NCBI GenBank assembly: GCA_037954235.1
Contig: JBBMOA010000017.1
Location: forward strand, 24,210,527-24,274,526
Reading direction: 5' to 3'
DNA length: 64,000 nucleotides
Source of the DNA: Aulostomus chinensis
Lineage: Eukaryota > Chordata > Actinopteri > Syngnathiformes > Aulostomidae
Positions 35,953-48,950 of the stretch are shown here, in pieces. The notes below the pieces were generated by a model. The model saw only the letters and a program-made list of their open reading frames with translations. It was not told the origin of the DNA and ran no database searches. Within the stretch, counting starts at the first letter, position 1; each line of letters opens with the position of its first letter. The position numbers and the translations under genes were made by a program.

Positions 35953-37800
35953 TGAATCACAGCCTGGCATCGCTGCATTTTTACGATATGAAAATAATAT
36001 AAAGTCTTGCCAACATGAAAAATCTTGAGATTATAAGACTTGAAAATAGAGGCAGCACATTCTGGTCAACGCTTCCCTGAAGGCTAACGAAGCCCTGCCC
36101 GTGTCTGGACGAGCTGAAGGGGGTCTACCCAGTCAAGACGTTGGCTGCCAAAGATGAAAAGGTGCAGATAGTTTAGCTCATGTGCTACAACCGGCTGCTA
36201 CATTATACTCATTTTTGTTTGTCTTTCATTGTTTTGTCTATCATATATTCATATATATATATATATTTAGTATCAAAACCTCACATCGTATCTTCCACAC
36301 ATTAACAGGCAACATCCTGGTTAAACAGCAGACTTCAATTCAAAATCTATTAAAAAAAAAAAAGCGCACTTCCTGAAGGAGAGATGTTTGTCGCATGGAC
36401 GTACACAGAACCATTGTGGGGCTCGCCTCTTACACGCTGGGCTAAATCAGGCTCCAACTGATTTCTTGTGGAGTTCTGACCACAGGAAGTTTTCAAAAGT
36501 TCAAAAGTCTAGTTTGTCTTCTCTGAAACCCAACCTTTAATCTATAGATTGATGTCATGTTAGACGGGAGAAGGCTTGGACATGGAGATGGAGCAGCAGT
36601 ACGACACCAGCGCCTAGCTTCAGATCAAGGAATGACATCAGTATCGATTTATTCGCCGTGATCTACGCCGCTCATTCAACGGCAATCAAAAGGTGATTAT
36701 CTTTGATCTACTGGCGCCTTGATGATCGGCAGCATTGTGTTATTTTCCTCCTTGCCAACGCTGAACTTGCTGGGTCGTCATGTCACTCAGGCACGCTTTA
36801 GTAACATGAGCCTGCGTCTCAGTGGCGTCCTCTGATGTTCCCATCGCTCTTCAGTGGCTATTTAATGAGTGTTTCTGCGCATCGAATGACCACGAAGGAG
36901 AAACGTTAGAATCATGGCCTCTGGACAGGCAAATAGCTCAAACCTGTAAGAAGTCATAGCTTCGGGTCCGTAAAAAAACCAAAAAAAAAACAAACGTAAA
37001 AGGGAAAATTAACTACAAATCCCAGGGTGCACTTCAATATGAAATATTAAATCACAGAGCTTAAAATTTTGTGTGCTGCTTACGGTGAGCAGAATCTGAA
37101 ATTTCATGCTTGGTAGAGAGCCACTAACACATTCAGCAGCTTAAAGTATTTAGAATTTTCTTCAGCTCTCATTCTCCTGCGGCTCACGGTGGCTGCGAGT
37201 ATTTAGAGCCGCCTGCAGGCCAGCGGATCTACCGAGCAAGGACACCCAGGTCATGTTTTTATGAGAATTTGTGGGTTTAAGAAACCTGAGAAATATTTTA
37301 CAATTCCAAATAAAAACTCAGAGTCTGCTTTAGCTTGAAATTCCAGTATTTGTTGAAGAATAAACAGACAGAGTTGACTGCCTTGAGGCCAGAGTTTGAT
37401 TGTTGACTGTGGTTGAAGGAAAGAAGCTTTCAAACCTTCAGACGGGAGAACAATGATCATTAAGAGAGATTCCAAGTGAAGACCAACACTCCTGATGAAG
37501 CGTTTACAGGACGAAATGTGTAATTAGGTTAACCGTTAACTCACAGCAGGATGCAGTAAGTTGAGACATAGCAACGCAAATACATTTTAAAGCTCCGGTT
37601 TTCACTCTAATTCTGGTTCTTATTCAGATGTTGCGTGTTTCTTTCCTGATTAACACTGAGGGGAACATTTTCTTCCCAGCCGTGAGAGCTGAGCCAGTCG
37701 TTACACTCACCGCAAACTTTTAATCCACAACTTGAGTCCAAATGGTGTTGTGGCCGTTTGGCACAATTCTCCAAATGTATCTGTTTAAAAAAAAAAAAAC

Positions 37801-37830
37801 CTATCCATATCTATCTATCTATCTATCCAT
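37801..37830. repeat. (CTAT)n microsatellite
   Basis: Short interrupted array of CTAT/CCAT tetranucleotides preceded by a run of A. Confidence 0.9.
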
Positions 37831-40211
37831 AAGTGCAAACTTAATTATACACTGAAATTTAAGAGTTTGAACGGTTATAAATGTCCTCTGGCGGAACACC
37901 TCCAGTACCTTCACTGGGTGCCACTGAATGAAAGCATTCCCTCTGTAACTGCAGCATATTGTAATAAAATAAACTTGAAAGCAGCCTTAAAAATCCTGTA
38001 GAGAGAAATGACCAGAAAAATACCAAGTGTGTTTCTCAGAGGGCATCTGAGAACTGGATAATCAGCTGGAGATGGCTGGATGACACACTTACTGCAGGGC
38101 CCCTTCATGATCTTCTTAAGTCTAAAATTGTTCTTTCAGACAGGGTGACCTTTTTAGCCCCGCTTTTAGTCTTCCAGATGGGAGATAAAGCCTGGTGGAT
38201 TTGTAAGAGGTATAGCCAATAAATTCAGGAGGAGCAAAGAGTTACAAATACCCATCAGGCTTTGCTTCCTCTCTTCTGTAAGACTAAAGTCGGAGCTAAA
38301 AAAGTAAGAATGTTTTTTTTCCATGAGAACATTTCATGAATGAGGCCCAGCAACACTGCCGCCTGTTTGCAGGAGAATTGATGTGGGTTTTTTTTGGAGC
38401 TGCTGTAACATGAAACGCAGTTCTGTTCCTCACGGTTTTCATGAAGAAACTCAGCAGTTACTCAAACACACCTGGTTATTCCTACTTTGTTCTTAAAGCT
38501 TTTCACTCAACGCTGGAATCAGCCAACGAGCTGCCACTGAGAGCCAGTCGCACATTCAAGACTGACAGAAGACAGGTTTCCCTTTTATACCATTTTACCT
38601 GAAAGATCCCAGACGTTCTAAGTTCCACAGCACAGACTGTGCTAATAGAGAACATGTCAATAATTATGAGATTAATACTTGGGTTCATCTTTGATCTTTA
38701 AGACATCGAATGTGACAGCAGTTCCTTTGCGTGCCATCATAAAGGGCGAGGTCCCATATATTTAGACCAAACGTTCTCACAATATCCGACGGCAAACACA
38801 CGCCACACACACTTTAAGAGTGACTGCCAACACAAACGGGAGGTCTCAGCAACCCACAACACTATCAAATAATTCATTGATGCTGCTGGAGGCCAGCAGT
38901 TAAAAATAAAAATGATCCTTTTAGGCTATTTACCGGAGTCATCCTAATTAACCTTTATATGATGAGACAGAATGTTGCTAAATAGAGATGAATAGACACA
39001 GTTATGTCCCTGAATGCACCTTGAATGTCTCCAGTGCCTCATATGAATATCCAGCTGGAAGCACATGATCATAGTTTATAATCTACTCCGTGTAGGAAAG
39101 TAGCAGAAGCGGTTGCTGGGATGCTAGTGGCACAGATGCAAAATAAACAATTAAAAAATGTTAATCGTTTAGGAGAGAAATTAAAGCCCATGACTTGGCA
39201 AAATTTAAGGTTAATGGCAAAACAAACGGAAGGCACGTTGTGATGATATTCAGCGGCAGCCTGCCTGAAACGAGCTTAATTCACATTCAGCAGCGAATGC
39301 GCCAGTGGAGGTGAGCTGAATCATCGACACACAGAGCAGGTCGGCACGCTGGAAAAAGCGCCTGAAGCGTGATTATGACAAGGACCCTGCAGATGGAGAA
39401 TCAGGCCTTTTTACAGGAGTTGATTTTCTTTTCATCCACCTCGGTGACGCAGCTCGCCCCGACCATCTGGAGTTTGTCACACGTTGACGGAACACTTGAC
39501 ATCACTCCGCCTCTCTCGGTGTAATTAGCTCGAACTGTTGCAGGCATTGCTGGACAGCCACACACACTGTTGCTGCATGTTTAGACCGTCGCGTCCTTTA
39601 TTCACGTGTCACCATTTGACAGGTGAGATTCATCACTCCTGCAGCTACAAACAAGTTGTTGTCATGAGTGGCAGGCAGTGAACAGGTTAACAGAGCTTCA
39701 GAATCTTTCAGCAAACTTCTGTAAAACAGATCACAAGCACCCGCGCAGTGGCGCCATCGGGACAGATCGTCTCAAACACGGCAGCAGCTCGCAATCTCAT
39801 TCTACAACCAAACCGAACACCGGCTTATGTTTCTGAAGACATCTGAGGCAAGAAATAAAGAATCTTCATTCATACTTGAGCAGTTTGATCATTTCACCTG
39901 AGACTCAAGAACCGGCCATGCAAATCACTGCGAGGAGAACTGTGAGCAACAAACCGTTTCAACAGCTTTGGGTTTTTTTTTTCTTCCAGCAGAAAATGCT
40001 GACTTCTACCTTCTGGCAGCACCGTGGTAAAGCTTGTGTTCAATTTTGGCCCAAAGACACTTGGTTCAGGTTAGGAAAAGATCAGCGCTCAGGTTAAAAT
40101 AAAACTTGAATTATAAACAGCTGAAAATGTCACAAAGTCTTGCTAAGACTTCTTGTTAAGAGGCTGGAAACAAACTGAAAACCAGACATCTGCTTTGCTC
40201 TCCCTGTGCGA

Positions 40212-40328
40212 ACGACTCTCAACAGAAGCCTCAAGACTCAATGTTGCAAAACGACTCTCAACAGAAGCCTCAAGACTCAATGTTGCAAAACGACTCTCAA
40301 CAGAAGCCTCAAGACTCAATGTTGCAAA
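40212..40328. repeat. three identical tandem copies of a 39-bp unit
   Basis: Copies at 40212-40250, 40251-40289 and 40290-40328 are identical base for base. The unit starts ACGACTCTCAACAGAAGCCT and ends TGTTGCAAA. Since 39 is a multiple of 3 and the unit has no stop in one frame on each strand, both strands show small ORFs with a 13-residue repeat. These are probably by-products. Perfect identity suggests a very recent expansion. Confidence 0.97.
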
Positions 40329-42828
40329 ATCACACGCCAAAAGCAAACGTCTTATGAAATATAGAGAAGTAATCTGTAAGCCTTTTCATGCAACCAGCTG
40401 ATGATTACCCTAAAATCCAAGATCCCAGAGGATCACCAGTAACCTTCACCATCCCAGGTCAGACAGACGAGTGGTGTTTCCACCTGTTCCACATCCAAAG
40501 ACGACACAAGAATAACTGATCCTTTCTAGGTGAACTTCCACCTCCACCAAGTCCTGAGTGGATGCAGCTTTGTCTTCTAGATTATATGTCTGGGAAGGTA
40601 GGCATTTACTTTCTGAGGAGACTGAGGTCAGGAGCAGAGAATGATTCAGTCCTCTGCACGTGTCCATTCTCTCGCTGGCTCGACCGCTCAAAGGCCGAAA
40701 GACAAACTGTCCCTGTATGGTGACATGAAGGCCCAATGTCATGTTTTATTTGAGGAAAATAAATAGGTTTTTGTTCAGACCGGCTGAACTTTCTGTCCCT
40801 TTCAAACTCATAAACCAATTTGGGATCTGATGAGGCTTCATCAGATCTGAGAGGTTTGTGTTGGAACCAACCACATCTTCATATCGGTGGTTGAACAGAT
40901 GAGTATCATGAGACCATAAAAATGACCTCACTCATGAAATGTTCTTATGTTTTGAATACCCATTCGGCCACTCTGAATTAAAGGAGCTCCTGCGATCGCT
41001 TGAGTGGAACCTGGCCACAGAGGCCCCATTTCCCTCTGACGAGAGACACTGCTGTTATTTATTCAGTGACATCAGTGACAAGTTAGCGAACAGCAACAAC
41101 AGTGGTCAGACACAAAATATCACAATGGCTTATGGGAATGATGAATTATACCCAGTCATATGTTTGCCTTCTCCGTTTCTTTTTATCTTTTTGTAAAGAA
41201 TCACATGTTTTGTGGTCAAGATTCACCTGCTGGTTCCCTGCTTTCAGATTCTATATGAGGATTTCCTGCAACATCAATGGAGAAAAGGATTGAGGAACGA
41301 CTTCTGGAGCAGAACCTGTTCTAAAGGTGTGCAGTCACTGTGGAGTCACAGCCGTCAGGCTTTGCTTCCTGCCTGGAAGACTAAATTGAGGGCAAAGAAA
41401 AACCACGAGTATTTCAGATCATACTTGTGTGTCACAACATTTCATGTACGTCCCTACATGGGTAAGAGTTCTTCTTTTGTGGGAACAAAACAACAATAAA
41501 ATCTCCAAAAATCCCCATCGAACCATCACAGCTCCAGCATCCCTACCAGTAACAAGTGTGTCCAGCCAAAGAGCTGCGGCTGCAGAGGCTGTTCCTGAGC
41601 TGGAGCTGGACTATTGAGAGAGCTGAGCTTCATACTGTAAATATATATGAAAGAGCCGTGGCTGTGGGGATTGTGTTTCTATAACTACTCCTGAAGGGCG
41701 GCTGTAGAGGAGCAAATCTTCTGCATATAGCAGAGAGGAAGATAAATATACGGAGATGAGTCAGCTAGCTGTTCAATCTCAGACAGACAGCTCCCACACA
41801 AATCAAAGTTGGCTGCACATGTAGTTCCAGTCCTGGGCGCGATCCTGCATCCGTCACATAACACAGCAACACCCATAGAAGTCACAGGTTCGCTACATCA
41901 GACGTAAACGGGTAATTGACAAGTCATTACCTCCGCCTCATGCATCTGCCCTCGTTATCCAGCTGGAGCATCTCACTGGTGTCTCCTGCTAATATTTGGT
42001 TGGCTCCCTGCCTGGTGCTCCTGACTGCTGAACCTTCTAGCCAGAGCCTCGGAAGCTTTCAAGCGTGAAATGGAACGAAGGGTGAGATACCCCACGCCAG
42101 AGTGATGAGGTGTGTTTGTGTGTCTTGTCTCTTTATATTGTTCTGCTGTGCTGCGTGGTGGGTTTGATCTCATGTCTGGCAGGAGATTTGAGGGTCTAAA
42201 AGAGAGCAGAGGAGAGGATGGGGACATCGTTTTTTTGAGAGGTTTGGATGATGAAGATCTACAATGCCTAAAATAACTATCCTACAACCTCCAGCCTCAG
42301 GTTAAAGGTTTCAGTGTTGGCATGTCCATCGGAAACCCCATGACGGCGTTCATCTTACATCATGGAGTGTGTATATGGTATCACGTGATGTGAGCACTGA
42401 TGATTGAGCTTGTTTGAGGAACGTTCCAGGACAAGCAGAGCAGAATGCATCAAAGGTTGCCAGCAGAGCCACAGATCATGCACTCCATTCCCGAACGCAC
42501 ATATCTGAGCATCTTTGCTCGTGAACACACGAGCAGCACGTCTGCCAGCTAGATGAATGTATACACTACGTGTGGTCATTTAATCGCAGTTATATTTAGC
42601 AGCTACTGATTTTGGGACACATTTGAAAGGTCGATGGAGGCTCTTAATGAGAGTGCAGCCAGCCAGTCTGGCCTTGGTCCTCTCCAGCTCTGCCGCGATC
42701 AATCCATGGTAGCTCCTGATGCCTCGTCTTCCCACGTCAGGCCCAACATGCACAAGCTAGCTATCAGTATGTGTGCCTCTTTCCCTGGAGTCACATTTGG
42801 AATTAATCGCAGACAAATATTGCATTCT

Positions 42829-42857
42829 TTTCTCTCTCTCACTCTCTCACTCACTCA

Positions 42858-42915
<58 letters not shown>
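42829..42915. repeat. compound (TC)n-(CTCA)n-(CA)n microsatellite
   Basis: CT-rich units pass into CTCA units and then about 28 CA units. The gradation suggests growth of CA from a CT-rich seed. Confidence 0.97.
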
Positions 42916-42917
<2 letters not shown>

Positions 42918-44208
42918 ATCACCCTGGGTTACACACAAAATTAAGCCAGTACAAAGTGTAACAAGGGAGATATTTCCATTAAAAAGGGGCATACGCTGTT
43001 CAACAAAGCAGGCCTGGGAGTCAAATTAATATACAGATGTTGCAGTATTTATTCACTGAGGTAAGCATTTAATTCCAAACTTCCACGAATAACAGTTCAA
43101 CTATTAAATGACAGCTTGTGGCTCAGAATAGCTGGTCTCAGTCAGGAAGTATGCCAGGCCTGGTCTGGGGTGCGTTCCTACTGGGCAGGGGTCAAAACTG
43201 ATCTAGAGTTTCTTTAGGTCACAATACTGGTGAGCCAACATGCAGGATGTAGCTGTTAGCATGTGTGCCTACATGCAGTACACGTTCAATGCTACAAGTG
43301 CTTTTTTTTTTTTTTTTAAATATACACAGAAACTTTGAGTCTACATTTCTGGATTTCTTCACAAACAAACTTGAACTTGGACCAGCAAATATATGTGGCA
43401 AGAAAAAAGTACAAGAGAAATGATTAAATATGGTTTGAGACATTTAAGGTGTCGTCCTCGTGAATGTAACATCTCAGGAACAGCTTCAGGTCATTTCTCC
43501 AAATGTGTCCCAACATCAGCTGGGACACCAGGAGAAGAGAAAAGATCTTGCTGGTCAAGGTTTTTAAGTATTCTTCACATAAACCGTTAACAACATGGCT
43601 GCTGGCTTGTTTAAAGTCAGAGAGGGAAGCCATTCCAATAAAATCAATTCAGTTGTTTCAACAAGATTCAAAAATCTGAAATTGTTTGGGACCTGAGTAG
43701 TCCTGACTGAACTTTATGTAAAAGAAAAGGCACTGCTCATGTCTCCAGACCCACAACTTATTCGAAGTCTCTTTTATTTTATCACTTTTGCTTCTGGAAG
43801 AAACACTGAACATGTACGTTGTGAGCTGCAAAGCCTATTGAGTATCGAGCAGCGAAATATTCCTCCCCAAGCATCGGTGGAGACCAACACTGGGCGGAAA
43901 GAGTGACGACCGCTCTTTCATCAGGTAGACGGACACACAACAGGTGAGGAAGGTTATCTGCTCCGTGAGAATGAGTGAATAATTCCATCTTAAACATCAA
44001 CTACTGCAGCTGCACGTGTTGATGTAGTCGTTTTACTGGAGGGTGCGAGTGCCCAGCGCGTTAACTTTGTGATCTGTTGTATGGGACTTTTTCAACAAGG
44101 TCCTTCAGACACAAGGAAAAAAAAAACAACTTAATCTTTCTGGTTGACCAAAGAAGAAAAAGAGAAATAATTAAAAAAAAGATCTCAGAAGGAATAGCAT
44201 CAGCTCAC

Positions 44209-44600
44209 TTGCTCTCTTATCAGGGGCTGCCAGATGCCAGCCCACAACACCATCCACCATCCCACACATAGCCCGAAGGTGCAACACAACACGCAGTCAT
44301 CGCAGCGGGGAGGAGGGCGAGCGAAGGAGAGCGAGAGATGCAGTAGCGAGAGTAAGAGGGTAAAAAGAGAGGGAAAGAGAGAGGTTTAGCCTGGGACCAT
44401 TCGGAAGGAAAAGTGGATCACCATGTGGAGGAGGGTCGATTGGAGCAGAGGGAGGCCAAGAGAAAGTGGATCGGTAGAACGTCAAAGAGCAATCTCTCTT
44501 CTTTTTTCCCCCCGCAATGCCTGAGAGGCTACACATGAGAGAAAGGAGAGACAACTTTAGATGAGTTTTGACAGTGTGATCTGTTACTGTGAAAGGGGGG
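44209..44600 (-). other. CT-rich block, speculative 5' non-coding exon of lrfn2
   Basis: On the minus strand this is a pyrimidine-rich stretch with many CTCTC and TCGCTC runs, resembling 5' UTRs of brain genes. It ends at a donor-like CAA|GTGAGC (junction 44209/44208). It is about 14 kb upstream of the acceptor at 30261. A 127-codon ORF on the same strand (44297-44680) has no domain and is probably chance. Nothing in the sequence proves that it is an exon. Confidence 0.15.
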
Positions 44601-46109
44601 GGGGGGACGTGGTTTATGATGGTTCCCACGGCAGCTTTGAGGCAACAGTAAGGATGATGCAAATCACTTGTGAGTAACAAGCTTCATCCATCACCCTTGT
44701 TGCAGCTTCAACGTACAGCACAAGCCCAGCGGCGGAGCCACTCATGCACACATTGTACGCACAAACCTACAGGCTGTCTTGCGCTGTGGGTGGAAGCTTT
44801 CAACATTTTCCACGTGAAAGGCAGAAAACCTTTTACCAGAGTGAAACAGACTGTCTGATCATGCCATCTGTGATTAGCTTCTGACAGCCTGCTGTATAGC
44901 GAAGTGCTTGACAGCCTCCAAATTCAATTTTGTTTCACTTTTGCATAGTTTAAAGAAAACTAGCCGTGTTGACATTCAGATGTACACACACTTAACCAAG
45001 GCACACACAAGACGGCTGGCAGAGGCTCTATGCCTTAACTTCTTTTTCAGGCTGCCAGTGAAAGCAGATTACCAGCAGTAGTATAGTCCTCCCAACACAC
45101 ACCAGGGAGCTTGACGAGTGTGTGAGCAGAAGATCAGGGTTGGAGAGACTGACGGGGACGGGAACATACAAGCATGCAGCCATCATGAAGACACTAAGCC
45201 TTGTGTTGAAAACCAGGCAAGAAAAAAAGCTGAATGTGGGTGTTAGTGAGAAATGTCGAATGAAGTAGCAAGAACTCGAACAGGTGGAGCCATTCGCCCA
45301 GGTCTGGGAACCGTGGTTAGTCAGAACATGTCGGCAAAGACAAAGTAGTGCTCATCAAGTTCTGAGACTGTTTCACTGATAACAGGCACCAGTCAAGGGT
45401 TGAAACGTTAGCAGGATGCTATCTCTGCACTCCTGGGACGGCAGTGCCACCACCCCAGGCAGGCAGCAGACTCACCTGAATACAAGCCTCCGTCTCTCTG
45501 ACGAGGGCCTGCTCACTATATTGTAATTCTGAAAAATGCAACTACAGGTTTCCGTTTTACGGCCTGTTGACTGCTTCTGATCATTTATTAACCAACGGCA
45601 GGTTTTCACTGTTATTCCTAGAAAGTCTGGACACTATTTCTTATCCAGTCTTTTGCTACGCTCAGCATCTGGAGTAATATACCGTTTACATGGCGCCAGA
45701 CGACAGGCTTTGTTATTTTTGTTGGTGTAAACGAGGGAGTTGGCTTCTCCTGGACATTTATCTCCAACATCCCAGCATCATTTCTCTACACCACTGCACA
45801 GCGTACAGAGTAATCTGCCAGTTACCAGGCGCAGGAGGATGTAGTTTTATCCCTTCACTGAATCCACTTCATTTGGCCCTGAATTAGCCTATGCAGGCAT
45901 CCTGCACAGATTCTATAGGGTGCTTACGTGGTACTGGAGCCAGAAATCGAACAGCACACAGTCGAGGGAGGGCTCGTCGTGGCTGGTGAAACAACCAAAC
46001 ACAAACTTGATGCTATCTCTGTTCGGCAAAGCTGCCGCTGCCTGACTTGTTTCAGTATGTGGTGCAAAAGGTGAAGAAAGTCTGATTGCAGAAAGTGGTG
46101 AGGGGGTGT

Positions 46110-46125
46110 AGCGCCACCTCCTGTC
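46110..46125 (-). promoter_or_regulatory. CTCF-like motif
   Basis: On the minus strand GACAGGAGGTGGCGCT matches the CTCF core at about 13 of 16 positions, including the GGCGCT end. This is a single motif match, not proof of binding. Confidence 0.25.
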
Positions 46126-46971
46126 TCAGATTCAGATGCACCCTCGTCAATAAGTCAAGCCTGTTCTTGTTTACTAGGACAACAACAATTGGTTGAGAAC
46201 TGATTCCGGAAACTTTACCCACATAAACCCCAGTCATCTGCCTCTCCAAAGGAAGAAACAAACAAACACTGAGACCTACTCAGAAATATAAATATCAACC
46301 CAAATCTGTTCAGAATGAGAGAAAGCTATCAAAGACAGACGGTGTCAGATATGAGACTGTGTTTATATGAACTCTCACGGAGCAAGATGTGTGTGTTCAT
46401 GTAGAAGACGCTCCATATGGGGACTGATATATAATTCATACTGCAAGTGTTAAAGAGCTTAAGCCACCTGAATGAGGAACCGGCTGCTTTAAACTAAAGC
46501 TGCTCATCTACATTGTGCCTGCGTGTGCATTTATGTGGCTGACGGGGAGAAGCTACCGAGGAGAAACACGCTCAGGATGGGGGCGTATACAAGAGAGAGA
46601 ATAGGAAGGACAGAAGCAATCAGCAGCTGTCAGCAGGCTTTGTGTCAAACACGTCTGATGTGAGTCTTCCCTGGTGGACGGAAGGCACAGGGATTGAAAT
46701 TTGTTTTGAAGATGAGCTGCAAGAGATTCAAATCAAATAAAACTTATCTGCTTGTGATTCAGTCAGCCAATATTCCAGCTACAATAATGGGATTAACTTT
46801 TGTTTCCTACTCAATACGTGATTTGCTTTCAAAGGCTGATAAGGGTCCCTTTTAATTAGTTTCAGAAATGTTGCTCATAAAAGTGATGATTACAGCAGGC
46901 AGTGATTTGGAGATACAGAATGTTCCCTTTGATGTGCGATGCAGCTTACTCTGTACAGCAAACATGGCTGT

Positions 46972-46999
<28 letters not shown>
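46972..46999. repeat. (CA)n microsatellite
   Basis: About 14 perfect CA units. Confidence 0.97.
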
Positions 47000-47003
<4 letters not shown>

Positions 47004-48632
47004 GTGTCAGCTGGCAGTTTAAGTGATGGAAGAACCTTTTCAGCGCATGCTGAGGGCCCAGCAGTCAGGTTCTGCCCGCCTCAGACGGCTCTGGGCTCTG
47101 GTGGTTCTGGGAAACAAGAGACTCTCCAGCAGTTTAGCAGGAAGCTGCTTGTTTTTCAAGTCTTCCAGTGGCTTGTGGCAAGAGAGTTGCATCAGTTCCA
47201 GGGAAAAACCAGTGAATAGAACTAGTTCATCATGTTCCCTGCATCCTTCAGTTAATGTAATTCAAAAATCGGTTTGGTCCGGTTCCTTAAATCTGCTACC
47301 AGCTCTTTTACTGTTGCCTCTCAGCTAGAAAACCACTGCTGCCCATCTGACCAGTTAACAGTCTGATTATACACTGAAGTGACACACAAGTCATCATAGT
47401 CAGAAATATTAATTGGATTGAGATGAGTTGCATGATGGAAGTGCGTTGTAGACATGTGACGCCTGTAGGAGCCATTTTTTTAGTCTTTTTTTGAATAAGA
47501 ACTACAAACATCATCATGATGTTAAAATGACCCCATCGTTGCGTGTAAGATTGTGAACCGAACTGAACTGTCCGTGTTTTTGTTTTGTTTTAAATCATAG
47601 GAAGACCAAGATGACGCCTCAACATTTGCATCAATGTGGTGTTTAGTTTTTGGTCCCCGGTCTGAACAACTGCTGGACCAAACAATCAGATCGGGTCTCC
47701 TGAAAAATGGAACTCTGTTTCCCAGTGAACCGCAGCTTGGTTCTCCATAGGTGAGAGCACAAGCATATTTGATGTAGGACCTAAAAAACCAAAACTCAAT
47801 GCATTGTGGGTTGAAAATGGAAGCTGCAGGCAGAGTGAGGAGGGGTGGAGCAGCTCTCCCCGACACAGACAAGAGAGTTAATTACCTCCAAACGTGAGGA
47901 GGAACTGATAGGAGAGCTGGGACAGTCAGAGCTAATCAATACGTTCTCCAATCATTCAGAGCCCTTCTGTCTTCTACAGTTCAGGCCAAATAATCAAAAC
48001 TACCAAAGCAGTAGTTGATGATGGGATTGACAATGATTTTTCTCATAATTTTTACACCATCGAAGAAACCGTCTCCTGTACAAGTGGGTGTGTTTTGTGT
48101 ACAAATGTTGTTTCTCTGAGCAGAGGAGAGTGAAACTAAAAATCTGATGAATACTGCAACGCCCTCATCCACCCATTCAGACCAAAAAATTCTGCACCTC
48201 TGTGTTGATGTCCACTGACTCAACAGACCAATAAAACTGCTGTAACACTCACACAGTCTTGCTTATTCCCATCAGTAGTATAACTGTATTGGTACTTCAT
48301 AGTAAATGTGCGAGAAAAGCAAGCTGAACTTCGCTGATGTCATGAATGCCTCCCTCCTCTAATCTTCATTCTCCACAACTCTTTTCTCCATTTGCTTCTG
48401 TCACTTTTATTTCACGTATCTCATGAAATGTGATTCATTCATTTTCCTCAACACGAGCCCCATTATTGTGTTTTAGAAGCAGCAGAAAGTTGAAAATTCT
48501 CTTGTCGGATTTGTGCTGCAGAGTGAACAATGTCCACAGCAACCTGATCGGCTCGGCGGTTACTCAGATGGCAGCACTGACCAGAAACAACCTAGTCAAT
48601 AGAGTCCATTGATTGAAACATAACAGTCAGGA

Positions 48633-48635
<3 letters not shown>

Positions 48636-48688
<53 letters not shown>
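48636..48688. repeat. (GT)n microsatellite
   Basis: About 26 perfect GT units. Confidence 0.98.
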
Positions 48689-48690
<2 letters not shown>

Positions 48691-48950
48691 ATCAAACCTG
48701 CTGGGCTGCAGGCTCCTGAGATCCACGTATTGATCCTGGTTGGCTGCCCACTGCTTCCTCAGACAAGGTAAGACTCACAGGAGGCCATCTCTGATGCTTC
48801 AAACCTCCTACCTTTACACTCCTCAGGTGAAACTAACGGGTTACACTGCTGTTTCTCCTGTCAGATTTTACTCTTTGAAGGAGTGCTTAAACTCAGCATC
48901 AGCTGGAAAGTAAAAATCTGCCCTAGACTTGTTTTTCTACCCCACCGTTT

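Larger units (their letters stand above)
33213..40211. other. non-coding stretch, no gene recognised
   Basis: No coding exon is recognised. It holds a dispersed-repeat tail at 33650-33702, a (CCCT)n at 35926-35952, a (CTAT)n at 37801-37830 and a T-rich tract at 36220-36260. The part at 39040-39310 is complex AT-rich DNA with several homeodomain-like cores and could be a conserved enhancer. Confidence 0.55.
40329..48635. other. non-coding stretch, no gene recognised
   Basis: No coding exon is recognised. It contains a compound TC/CTCA/CA microsatellite (42829-42915), a poly-T run (43300-43317), a G run (44595-44606), a CT-rich block on the minus strand (44209-44600), a CTCF-like motif (46110-46125) and a (CA)n (46972-46999). 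Most of it should lie in intron or promoter-proximal DNA of lrfn2 if the first exon is far upstream. Confidence 0.5.

Noticed and set aside
38258..41380. Shared 16-base word TCAGGCTTTGCTTCCT near 38260 and 41360
   Set aside because: One 16-base match is near the chance level for 64 kb, and the flanks align poorly. A repeat family cannot be claimed.
44297..44680. 127-codon minus-strand frame in the CT-rich block
   Set aside because: Leu/Ser/Pro-rich reading caused by pyrimidine-rich sequence. No domain is visible.
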